Source: an uncultured Planctomycetaceae bacterium | GTDB lineage: Bacteria > Planctomycetota > Planctomycetia > Pirellulales > Pirellulaceae | Direction of reading: 5' to 3' | DNA length: 27,915 nt | NCBI GenBank assembly: GCA_903927685.1 | Contig: CAIYOB010000378.1 | Location: forward strand, 1-27,915 | Shown: in pieces, positions 19,194 to 26,886 of the stretch | Numbering within the stretch: the stretch's first letter is position 1 | How the letters are laid out: each line of letters begins with the position of its first letter | Translations under genes and position numbers: made by a program | The notes under the pieces: generated by a model | Told to the model about the DNA's origin: nothing | The model's database searches: none | The model's input: the letters and a program-made list of their open reading frames with translations, nothing else

Positions 19194-19985
19194 ATGCCGC
19201 TGATGTTCAACACGCTCTTGATCGAAGCTGGCTTGCCGCCGGCTGCCGTGCGGTTGGTGCGTCACAAGGATCCAAAGGCGGACAAAGAACGCACGCCATA
19301 CGACTTGTGGTGCAATCATCGCAAGCAATTCGAGCAGTATCAAAAGTGCCAGAGTCTCGACAATCACGAAGTATTGAACGCGCCGTACTGGGCCGTGTTC
19401 GTAGGCACACACAGCGGCGAGACACGGTTTGTCGGACTCTACAGCGTGAAGTGTCTAGGGCCGTCGAAGAAGGCCCAGAAGGTCCCGACGCGTGAGGGGG
19501 ATGAAGACCCGGCGGGCAGTGTCGATGAGTACCGCCTCACGTTGCTTCCCAAGCTAAGCGAGTTCATCGGAAAGCTCGTCATAGACTGGGGGAAGGGACG
19601 TACTTTTGTGCAGCATGCGGACAGGCAGAACAAACCCGTTATCGAGTTGCGCCCGGACGCCAAAGAGGCAGAACAATCGGAACCCGACAATTCGCGTCTG
19701 GACGGATTGACTACCAAAGGCAAGACAAGGAATCCAAAGCGGGTACGCAAGCCCGGCGAGCCTCGGGACGATGGCCATCCCCTAATGACCGTAACCCTAT
19801 TCAAAGACGGCCATCGCGTTTATCCGCCCATCGACCGGACGCCTCACTTCTCGGAGCCCGCTGAGGAAACCGATGACGAAGCAAATGGCGAACAGCAAAG
19901 AGTATCGGCTGCTGCCGACGGTGACGCGGCGAAAGAAAATCCAAGAGGGCGTAAGAGGGGGAAACGGAAGCCCGAACGCTCGTAG
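19194..19985 (+). CDS. GIY-YIG nuclease-type N-terminal domain protein without nuclease domain
   Basis: A 263-residue protein. Residues 1-160 match the N-terminal half of bacterial proteins annotated as GIY-YIG nuclease family: FNTLLIEAGLPPAAVRLVRHKD, PYDLWCNHRKQFEQYQ, APYWAVFVGTHSGETRFVGLY, then DEYRLTLLPKLSEFIGKLVIDWGKG and HADRQNKPVIEL. In those proteins a GIY-YIG catalytic domain follows (starting near FPGY); here instead there are about 100 highly charged residues (Lys, Arg, Glu, Pro) and no GIY-YIG motif, so nuclease activity is unlikely. The N-domain is suspected to recognise nucleic acid, from family context only. GGGAG sits nine bases before ATG 19194. Base composition is lower in GC than flanking genes, suggesting transfer. 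The family call is from remembered patterns. Confidence 0.7.
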   Translation: MPLMFNTLLIEAGLPPAAVRLVRHKDPKADKERTPYDLWCNHRKQFEQYQKCQSLDNHEVLNAPYWAVFVGTHSGETRFVGLYSVKCLGPSKKAQKVPTREGDEDPAGSVDEYRLTLLPKLSEFIGKLVIDWGKGRTFVQHADRQNKPVIELRPDAKEAEQSEPDNSRLDGLTTKGKTRNPKRVRKPGEPRDDGHPLMTVTLFKDGHRVYPPIDRTPHFSEPAEETDDEANGEQQRVSAAADGDAAKENPRGRKRGKRKPERS

Positions 19986-20042
19986 GTAGTGGTGGTTGAG
20001 CAGATCGTTCATTGACGCAACCGAGGTGATAGGAGGCTTCTA

Positions 20043-20750
20043 GTGACCCACTTCCAGTCTCGAATCTGCGGGAAGGGTATCAAGGTCGGCGACAGTAACG
20101 CGGGGAAGCATGGCAAGTGCCCCGCCTGCGGCGCGGCCGTTCATGTTCCGGAAGGGCCGGGTACGGCTCCCCAAGGCCCCCCGCCCCTCAAACCCGATCA
20201 GCGAACGGCAGTCCTGCCAGACGACCCGATCACCCCTGAAACACGCACGGAGGCCCCGTTCGAGTTCGACGGAAATTCCGATTTGTCAGCGCGAGTTCGT
20301 CTGCTTCCACGAGCGTTGCGGTCCCCAGTCGTGCTATCCGTTGCTGCGCTCGCGATCTCGATGTGTACCGCAGCTTGGAGCATTCTCCACGATCCGCTGG
20401 GCGCAGGAATCTCCAGCTATGATTTCACAACGCCAGCAAATGCCCCCAATTCCAAACTCGCGACCGATCGGAATGGCGATGTTCGCGCGATGATGGACCT
20501 TGACCGCCTTAGGGGCCGCCGCTCCCAAGAGAAAATGGCCACGATCATGGTCCGCAGAGACGCTGAGTACGGAGGCAAGAAGATTCTTTTCATTTCATTC
20601 AAGGAGAACGGCCTTACCAAGCACGACACGGAGGCGTTCGAAAAAGATGCCGAGACGGGCTTGTGGTTTCCCGCATTCGTAGGTGAGTACAGCATGACCG
20701 ATGCGGCACTGAAGCGGGCAATCGAGACCTGGAAGGAAGCTGCGGAGTAG
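20043..20750 (+). CDS. Zinc-ribbon-like membrane protein with one zinc ligand changed
   Basis: A 235-residue protein starting at GTG 20043, with a perfect AGGAGG six bases upstream. The N-terminus is the planctomycete-type zinc ribbon: FQSRICGKGIKVGDSNAGKH followed by GKCPACGAAVHVP. Cys9, Cys26 and Cys29 are present, but the first Cys of the usual FxCxxC is Ser6 (codon TCT where TGT would give Cys). One hydrophobic helix is at about 94-115 (PVVLSVAALAISMCTAAW). The C-terminal 120 residues, with SSYDFTTPANAP, DRLRGRRSQEKMATIMVRRD and AEYGGKKILFISFKENG, are probably a small folded domain but I do not recognise it. It follows the previous gene by 57 bases in the same lower-GC segment, so the two may be one acquired unit. 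Function unknown. Confidence 0.75.
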   Translation: MTHFQSRICGKGIKVGDSNAGKHGKCPACGAAVHVPEGPGTAPQGPPPLKPDQRTAVLPDDPITPETRTEAPFEFDGNSDLSARVRLLPRALRSPVVLSVAALAISMCTAAWSILHDPLGAGISSYDFTTPANAPNSKLATDRNGDVRAMMDLDRLRGRRSQEKMATIMVRRDAEYGGKKILFISFKENGLTKHDTEAFEKDAETGLWFPAFVGEYSMTDAALKRAIETWKEAAE

Positions 20751-20866
20751 GCAACTGCGCGGAACATCCACGTGCCAGCGCCGAATTCCATTTACCGGAC
20801 GGCTGCGAACGCGTGATAGTCAGTAGTCGCGACTCCGCGACGGCGCAGGACAGGGCTGCAGCCTGG

Positions 20867-21129
20867 TCATGGGCAGCACCAGGGCGCCCAACAGCGGGTG
20901 CGCGGTATAGAAGTGAAACCCACGGACATCAGGATGTGGACGCCGTACTGCTGCCACGGGCGGACGCCTTCATCCAGCGCGGACCAATCGTAGGCGTGCC
21001 GGCCGGGGCGTGCGGCTCGATCTGGCCCCCGTTGGCGCGGGCGAGATTCAACCAGCGCACGCCGACGAAACCGCTCAAGTCGCGGGCCAGTTCCGGCTGA
21101 CGAAAGTCGTGATCAAGCACAAAGACGAC
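20867..21129 (-). pseudogene. Frameshifted glycosidase-like remnant
   Basis: The 379 bases after the zinc-ribbon gene (20751-21129) hold no intact gene but on the minus strand show a recognisable broken protein. One frame reads LDHDFRQPELARDLSGFVGV, then RWLNLARANGGQIEPHAPAG; after about position 21005 the sense passes to the next frame, HAYDWSALDEGVRPWQQYGV followed by HILMSVGF, and then decays to a stop at 20867-20869. VRWLNLARxN...YDWSALDEGV..W..YG..ILxSVGF looks like the start of a TIM-barrel glycoside hydrolase. Both ends of the gene are missing, so it is a relic. It lies downstream of the SPFH gene on the same strand. Confidence 0.55.
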
Positions 21130-21963
21130 TCAGCCGCCGTGCTGTGCCTTGAGCAGCTTTTCAATGCCCGCCAGATGCTCCAGCGCCTTGGCCAGCTGGT
21201 CGGTCGTCTTCTGGGCGTCGTAGTCCTGGATTTCGTAGGTCGGCTGGACTTTGGCTTCGCCGCAGATGATGGCCAGCAGATTGCCGACGACGCGGGACTG
21301 GTGCGACGGCTCGATGGGCATCCCGCGTTCCTCCAGGTGCGTCATCGCTCCCTTGACGATTTCCACGGCCCCCTCGACGATGATCTTGCGGGCGCCGACC
21401 AGGGCCTGGGCCTGCTGCCGGACGAGCATCGCCTGGGCGATCTCGGGCGCGTACGACAAGTCCGACAACTCGTAAGCGATCACTTCGACCCCGGCGGCGG
21501 CGACTTTCCGGGCCAGCGCGCCGACCATTTCCGTACTGATCTTCGCCGCTTCGTCCTTCAGTCCATGCCCGTCGGGCGATTCGTACGGGTACTTCGATGC
21601 AACCTGCTTCAACACGGCCACCGCTTGTGAGCGGACGAAGCCGAGGTAGTCCTCCACGTGCAGCGCCGCTTTCATGGAATCGGTGACCCGGAACGTGCAA
21701 ATCCCGGCAATGATGATCGGGTTGGCATTCGCGTCCGCCACCGTGGTCCGGTGGATCTCCAGGGCCTGCTGCTTGGTCGTGATCGTAATCACTTTCCGGC
21801 CGAACAGGTTGACGAACGTCAAGCCGGGGCGGGACAGGACCTTCCACAACCGGCCCCAGACCAGGACGACCTTCTCTTCCTGCGGGTGGACAATGACCCA
21901 ACTGCCCAGCAGCGTGATGGGAAAGAACAGAATCCCCAGAGCCCAAGACAGGAAGACGGACAT
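21130..21963 (-). CDS. SPFH/band-7 domain membrane protein
   Basis: A 277-residue protein anchored by one N-terminal helix (MSVFLSWALGILFFPITLLGSWVI). The remainder is an SPFH (stomatin/prohibitin/flotillin/HflK) domain: HPQEEKVVLVWGRLWKVLSR, PGLTF.NLFGRKVITITTKQQ, then ADANANPIIIAGICTFRVTD and KAALHVEDYLGFVRSQAVAV, followed by the helical part VIAYELSDLSYAPEIAQAML with RQQAQALVGARK. Its C-terminus (IQDYDAQKTTDQLAKALEHL...) is a likely oligomerising coiled coil. Such proteins form large ring assemblies in membrane microdomains. AAGGAGAAGTTCC precedes ATG 21963. It stands alone between decayed segments and appears complete. Confidence 0.92.
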   Translation of the reverse strand: MSVFLSWALGILFFPITLLGSWVIVHPQEEKVVLVWGRLWKVLSRPGLTFVNLFGRKVITITTKQQALEIHRTTVADANANPIIIAGICTFRVTDSMKAALHVEDYLGFVRSQAVAVLKQVASKYPYESPDGHGLKDEAAKISTEMVGALARKVAAAGVEVIAYELSDLSYAPEIAQAMLVRQQAQALVGARKIIVEGAVEIVKGAMTHLEERGMPIEPSHQSRVVGNLLAIICGEAKVQPTYEIQDYDAQKTTDQLAKALEHLAGIEKLLKAQHGG

Positions 21964-22361
21964 GGAACTTCTCCTTGCAGGAAGCCGACCGAAGGTCGAT
22001 TTTCCCTGAAACCCCGCAGGTCGTCAATTGGCGCACGGATCATATCCCCTCGCACCAAACGAGATTTTGGCCGATTGGTGTTCCATCTATTTCGTCACGT
22101 TTTTCGACTTCCCCGGCACCATGGGGAACCTGGGAGGTTGCGATGTCCAAGGATGGATTATCGTTCGCGGGCTGGCTGACCCGTGTGCCCTGCTGGTCGT
22201 GGGTTTGAAACGCGTCATTCATCTGGAGGAGATGGCGGACCGCGGCTTCACCCTCTTGTCAGGCGGGAATCGTGCTCCCTCGGGTTACACGGTGGGAGCC
22301 TGGCGACTTGCATCCCGCTCGGCTGTCGCGTGCGGCGGTCGAGAAGCTAACAAGCTCTTGA
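21964..22361. other. Intergenic stretch upstream of SPFH gene
   Basis: No certain gene. It should hold the SPFH promoter (minus strand). A plus-strand 21-codon frame at 22143-22208 (MSKDGLSFAGWLTRVPCWSW...) has a fair ribosome binding site (GGGAGG, 5 bases) but no recognisable family. A frame opening at 22232 leads into the signal-peptide-like sequence described in the next entry. No hairpin followed by a T run was noticed. Confidence 0.4.
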
Positions 22362-22745
22362 CGGCTGTCGTGCTGCTGGCGCTTACCGGGCGGACTGCGG
22401 CTCATGGTACGGTTGGTGCGCTCCCACAATCTCCAACTAGCCGTCGACTTGGGCGGCTGCCTGGATTTCTCGCCGCTGGACGACACGGCAGGCGAGTGGT
22501 CAGCTCGCCACGAATTGGCGGCACTGGCCAATTTCTATGCGGCACGAGGTCAAGTGGATTACCTTGACCTCGACGGCCCTATCCGGCGTCTGTTGCATCG
22601 TGAGAGCCGACGTGACGGCCGGCGGTTCGACTCGATCGCCAAGGCGGCCGACGAATTGGTCGACGTGCTGAAGCTGCATCGGGCTGCTCATCCGGCGACC
22701 GAGTATTGGCTGCTGACTTCGGTCCACCTGACCGACGCAGCCTAG
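22362..22745 (+). pseudogene. Decayed secreted-protein remnant
   Basis: One frame (from ATG 22404 to TAG 22743-22745) gives 113 residues with protein-like composition: VRSHNLQLAVDLGGCLDF, then HELAALANFYAARGQVDYLD, LDGPIRRLLHRES, RRFDSIAKAADELVDVL and HPATEYWLLTSVHLTDAA. The neighbouring frame just upstream (22348-22405) reads LLTAVVLLALTGRTAAHGT, a signal-peptide-like sequence, so a frameshift near 22405 may have separated a signal peptide from the body. The body ends soon after YWLLT, suggesting loss of the C-terminus too. I do not recognise the family; the ATG at 22404 has no ribosome binding site. It could still be a small expressed protein. The 233 bases that follow, to 22978, hold nothing recognisable. 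Confidence 0.4.
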
Positions 22746-22978
22746 CGCGGCATGCCCCTGGCCGGCGCGCTGCGACCAGCCGGAGTCGCGCCGGCGAGCC
22801 GTGGCGGCGCGGATGTGGGCAAGGGATCTGGAGCCGATCCCGCCGGCGTGGCGTTTCTGCGACAATCTTCTCGATCACGATCCCTTGATGCGGCGGGCCG
22901 CAGGTTGCAGAATGCGCAACAGCGTTGTCAATTCCGGCTGTCGCCGGCTCCACACGGTCACTTGGTGGGCGCGGTATC

Positions 22979-25900
22979 ATGTACGCTGCGGTCGGAAGAC
23001 AGGTGCTGACTTCCTTGCGGAGTGTGAGCCTCGCGGTCGTGCTGCTGGCCAACGGCGCCGCTGCGAGCGCCGAGCCCTCGCCGGCCCTCGACATTCACGG
23101 CGACTCGCTCCGGATTCAAGCCGGCAACCGGACGCTGCACGTCTCGCTCGCCGCGCCCGAGTTCACCATCGACGGCCGGACGGTTGCGGGAGGCAGACTC
23201 CCCACGGACGTTCGGGGGGCCGTCGGCGCGGGTCAGGCATGCGAGGTTTCCTACGCGCCCGTTCCCGTCGGAGAATCCTCGGTTCTCGAGGTGCAGCTGT
23301 TGCTGCGTTGGTCCCCGGCCGAGTCGGTCCTTCGCAAGTGGTCTCGGTTCCGCCTGGCAAACGGCACGCCGGGACAGGTTCTCAACGAGGTCGTCCTGGA
23401 ACGTCTCGGCGCGGCAGAGGGGCCCGTCGGGACGCACGGCGCCGCCGGTCCGGGCTCGGGCGGCCTCGTGATTCCCGACGGGTGTCAGAGCCAGCCGGTG
23501 TTTCTGCCTGGAGCCTTTGTGGGCGTCGAGTACCCGGTCTCGTCCACCCGCTGGGAGAACGGGCAGATCGTCTTGGCGCACCGGCCTGGGCGGAAGTTGC
23601 AGCCGGGCACGTGGTACGAAACGCGAACCGCCGTGTACGGCTGGACCCCGCTCGGCCGGGAGCGGTCAACGTTCGAGCGTTACCTCGCCGGACATCGGCC
23701 CGCCCCGCGGGGATTTCATGTCAACTACAACAGTTGGTGGACCTCGCCCCTGCCGTACACCGAAGGCGACGTCCTGGCCCTGTTTGAGGTATTCGACGAG
23801 AACCTGGTCCGGCCGCACGCCGTTTCTCCGGACACCTTCTGCATCGACCTGGGGTGGTCGAATCCGAAGAGCATTTGGGAGATCGACGCCGGGCGGTTCC
23901 CGCGCGGGTTCGCGGCGCTCCACAGCGCCGCAGCCAAGATGGGGGCGCATTTGGGCCTGTGGATTTCGCCCAGCAGTTGCTATCCGCCTGCCCTGGATTC
24001 CGCTTGGGCCGGGACGCAGGGGTTCGAGGCGTTGGCCGTCCCCAGCGGCGGCGACCCGAGTTCGCGGGTGACCCAGTTGTGCCTGGGTGGCCCGCGCTAC
24101 GCCGAGCGGTTCCGGGCGCGGCTGGCCGACGTTGTAGGCCGGTGGGGTATCCGGCACCTCAAGCTGGATGGCTGCAACCTCGTGTGCACGGAGGCCGGCC
24201 ACGGTCACGCGCCCGGCGCGGGCTCGACCGAAGCGATTGCCGAGGGCCTGATCGCGGCGGTGCAGGCCGCCCACCAGGCGAACCCGGACGTGTGGATCGA
24301 AACGACCTGCTTCGGTTACAGCCCAAGTCCGTGGTGGCTGTTCTTCGTCAACTCCGTGATCGGCACGTTCGGCGACGACGCGCCCGCCGGCCGCGTGCCG
24401 GCGCCGGTCTACCGCGAGAGCTACACGACCGCACGGGACTACTTCAACCTGCAAGGGGCCGCCCTGCTGCCAGTCCCGATCGCGGCCCAGGAAGTCCTCG
24501 GCGTCGTCCATCAATCGCCGGACCCGTTTCTGAACGACGCCGTCGTGACGGTCATGCGCGGCCACCTGTTCCTGCCGCTGTACGTCAACCCCAAGTTCAT
24601 GAACGAAGCCCGCTGGAAGGCGCTGGCGGACGTGCTGCGCTGGGCGCGGGCCAACGCCGAGCTGCTCGAGCGGACGGTGCCGCTGTTGCCGGCCGCGTGG
24701 CAGACGGGTGGCCTGCCCCGCCTCTCCGATGCGGGCGTCATGCCTCGCGAACCGTACGGGTATGCTCACATCCAGGGGAACGCCGGCCTGGTCGCCTTGC
24801 GGAACCCTTGGATTGCCCCCGCGGCTTACACGCTGAAGCTGACGGAAGATCTGGGCCTCTCGCCCGCCGCCCAGGACCTGACGGTGGCAGGTGTGTATCC
24901 CGAGCCGCGGCTTTATGGCGAGCGTCTGCAATACGGTGCCGCGCTGGAAGTGCCCTTGGCCCCGTATGAGACGGTGGTGCTGTCGCTGAGCGCCGGGCCC
25001 GCCCCGCCGGGCTTGCCGCGGGTTGCGACGGCCGAGGCCGGCCCGAAGGTCGCCAGGTGCGACCACCGGCTGGAACGCGTCTCGTTTTCCACCAGCGGTC
25101 CATGGCTGGGTCCCGATTGGACCTGCCGGCTCGGAGACGCGGCTTCCGCCTTGCGCCTGACCTTGGAAACCCACGTCCGCGTCGCGTCCCCGAACGCCGA
25201 GCTGCTCGTCCTTTGCGAAGGCCCTCAGACGCCCGCCGGGCCCGTCGGCCGGTGCACGGTCAACGGCCGGGACGCCACGCCGGTCACGGCGTCCTCCGAG
25301 GCGGGCTGGTCGGCCACCGTGCTGCCGCGGCGGGAGCACTGGACCTTTCTCCGCCTGCCGCTGGCCGCTGGCGAGCATCAGGTCTCCCTGGAGCAGTTTC
25401 TCGGCGGCGACTGCACCTCCGTGTCCGCCTGGCTGTGCGCCGCAAAGCCGGGGTCAGCAGAGACACCCGCCGGGGCCCTGCCGCAGCCCGCGTCGATTTC
25501 CCTGGGCGGCGCCGCTTTGATCTCCCCAGTAGACATCCGGCAACTGCCGGCCGCCACAGTTGCCATCGAGCGTCCGGTGGAGCGGATCGACGGGGTCTTC
25601 CTCGACGCCCTCGAGCCCGTCTCGGTCCAGCAGGGCTATGGCACGCTGCAGAAGAATCGGAGCGTTTGGGAAAGGCCTTTGGTCATCGACGGCCAGCGGT
25701 TCTTCCGGGGCGTGGGTACCCACGCCCCGGCGAAAATCGTGTATGCTCTGGACGGCAAGTACCGCCGCTTCCAGAGCTGGGCCGGCGCGGACGGCAATAC
25801 CGCACCCACGATCACGTTCGAAGTCCGGGTAGACGGCGTGAAACGCTGGGAGTCCGGCTTGATGACACGGGACATGCCCGCCGCTGCGGTCGATGTCGAC

Positions 25901-25999
25901 ATCACCGGCGCCAGGGTCTTGGAACTTGTCGTCGGCGACGCCGGGGAATTCTCCGCCGACCATGCCGACTGGGCCGACGCCCGGCTAATCGGGCCTTAA
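22979..25999 (+). CDS. Secreted GH36-like alpha-galactosidase family protein with C-terminal NPCBM
   Basis: A 1006-residue exported enzyme predicted to cleave alpha-linked sugars. A signal peptide (LTSLRSVSLAVVLLANGAAA) follows ATG 22979; this start is preferred over 22925 because the earlier codons add 18 residues before the signal. Residues about 30-260 form a beta-rich N-domain. The central TIM barrel has FHVNYNSWWTSPLPYTEGDV, DTFCIDLGWSNPKSIWEIDA, HLGLWISPSSCYPP, and HLKLDGCNLVCTEAGHG, where Asp397 in KLDGC is the likely nucleophile of the GH36/GH27 clan. GTFGDDAP at 462-469 holds the candidate acid/base Asp. Residues about 860-1006 are an NPCBM module (GVGTHAPAKIVYALDGKYRRF and a D-x-W-A-DARL end). 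Substrate is not deducible. The ribosome binding site is weak. It begins the third carbohydrate locus, with DUF1080 and GH51 genes downstream. Confidence 0.85.
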   Translation: MYAAVGRQVLTSLRSVSLAVVLLANGAAASAEPSPALDIHGDSLRIQAGNRTLHVSLAAPEFTIDGRTVAGGRLPTDVRGAVGAGQACEVSYAPVPVGESSVLEVQLLLRWSPAESVLRKWSRFRLANGTPGQVLNEVVLERLGAAEGPVGTHGAAGPGSGGLVIPDGCQSQPVFLPGAFVGVEYPVSSTRWENGQIVLAHRPGRKLQPGTWYETRTAVYGWTPLGRERSTFERYLAGHRPAPRGFHVNYNSWWTSPLPYTEGDVLALFEVFDENLVRPHAVSPDTFCIDLGWSNPKSIWEIDAGRFPRGFAALHSAAAKMGAHLGLWISPSSCYPPALDSAWAGTQGFEALAVPSGGDPSSRVTQLCLGGPRYAERFRARLADVVGRWGIRHLKLDGCNLVCTEAGHGHAPGAGSTEAIAEGLIAAVQAAHQANPDVWIETTCFGYSPSPWWLFFVNSVIGTFGDDAPAGRVPAPVYRESYTTARDYFNLQGAALLPVPIAAQEVLGVVHQSPDPFLNDAVVTVMRGHLFLPLYVNPKFMNEARWKALADVLRWARANAELLERTVPLLPAAWQTGGLPRLSDAGVMPREPYGYAHIQGNAGLVALRNPWIAPAAYTLKLTEDLGLSPAAQDLTVAGVYPEPRLYGERLQYGAALEVPLAPYETVVLSLSAGPAPPGLPRVATAEAGPKVARCDHRLERVSFSTSGPWLGPDWTCRLGDAASALRLTLETHVRVASPNAELLVLCEGPQTPAGPVGRCTVNGRDATPVTASSEAGWSATVLPRREHWTFLRLPLAAGEHQVSLEQFLGGDCTSVSAWLCAAKPGSAETPAGALPQPASISLGGAALISPVDIRQLPAATVAIERPVERIDGVFLDALEPVSVQQGYGTLQKNRSVWERPLVIDGQRFFRGVGTHAPAKIVYALDGKYRRFQSWAGADGNTAPTITFEVRVDGVKRWESGLMTRDMPAAAVDVDITGARVLELVVGDAGEFSADHADWADARLIGP

Positions 26000-26096
26000 C
26001 GGTTCCGGCACCCGTTGAACCGGCCCAGCGCCTTGGACGGGCGCGGCAGTGGGCTGAGGAGATCGGGACGAATCAATTTTGTGGAGGGGGAATGCG

Positions 26097-26816
26097 ATGC
26101 GGGAGACATGGCTGGTCGCGGCGCGCGTGTGCGTTGGTCTTGTCCTGTCCGTGGAGGCGGTTGGAGCCGGCGAGCCAGACGCGGAACAAGGGTTCGAGAG
26201 GCTCTTCACCGCAGACGGTGTTCCTTCGGGATGGGTGGTGCGAAAGTGGGACGACGTGAGCAAACCGGCCGAACCCCACGTGGTCTGGACCGTTCGTGAA
26301 GGTGTGCTGCACGGGAGCGAGCCGCGGGGCACCTGGCTCATGAGCGAGAAGGAGTACGGGGACTTCGTGCTCCGCTTCGAGTTCAAACTCGGAACGCGCG
26401 GCAACAGCGGCTGCGCCCTGCGCTCGCCGATGTCGGGCGACCCAGCGTTCGACGGCCTCGAATTGCAGATGCTGGACCCGCGCTACACGACGAACGAACT
26501 GCGGGATTCCGAGTTGACCGGGGCGATCTATCGCGCCATCGCGCCCCGGCGCCAGGTCTTCAAGCCGACCGAATGGAACGTATATGACATCACGATGCGG
26601 GGCTCCAAGCTGCGGGTCGTGCTGAACGGCGAAGTGCTCCACGACCTCGATTTGAGCCAACAGACCCAGAGCGCCGCGCGTCACGACGGCCGTCTCGCAT
26701 CCGCGATCCAGGATCGCCCGCGGCGCGGCCACATCGGCTTTCAGGAACTCAGCCGCGGTGGGGATCATGTCCTGATCCGCAATGTACGGATCAAAGAGAC
26801 GGACAATAGCGAATGA
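26097..26816 (+). CDS. Secreted DUF1080 protein (second copy)
   Basis: A 239-residue DUF1080 (PF06439) protein. The start is ATG 26097, with GGAGGGGG nine bases upstream; a TTG at 26079 in the same frame is less credible. A signal peptide (RETWLVAARVCVGLVLSVEA) is followed by FERLFTADGVPSGWVVRKWD, VVWTVREGVLHGSEPRGTWL, DFVLRFEFKLGTRGNSGCAL, then EWNVYDITMRGSKLRVVLNG and the final HVLIRNVRIKE strand, all typical. It is more divergent from the first copy (4855-5484) than expected for a recent duplication. The 97-base gap from the GH36-like gene and 70-base gap to the GH51 gene fit one operon. Role probably in degrading or binding 3-keto or related glycosides; not proven. Confidence 0.9.
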   Translation: MRETWLVAARVCVGLVLSVEAVGAGEPDAEQGFERLFTADGVPSGWVVRKWDDVSKPAEPHVVWTVREGVLHGSEPRGTWLMSEKEYGDFVLRFEFKLGTRGNSGCALRSPMSGDPAFDGLELQMLDPRYTTNELRDSELTGAIYRAIAPRRQVFKPTEWNVYDITMRGSKLRVVLNGEVLHDLDLSQQTQSAARHDGRLASAIQDRPRRGHIGFQELSRGGDHVLIRNVRIKETDNSE

Positions 26817-26886
26817 GTGACCAGCAGGAAACACATTCGACGTTGTTCGACGGATGCAGAACCGACTTCAAGAATAGGGAGAATCC

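Noticed and set aside
23666..25378. 570-codon minus-strand frame inside the GH36-like gene
   Set aside because: Shadow of the well-supported plus-strand enzyme; no recognisable motif.
25057..26259. 400-codon plus-strand frame overlapping the GH36 and DUF1080 genes
   Set aside because: Arg/Pro-rich composition artefact in a different frame from two conserved genes.
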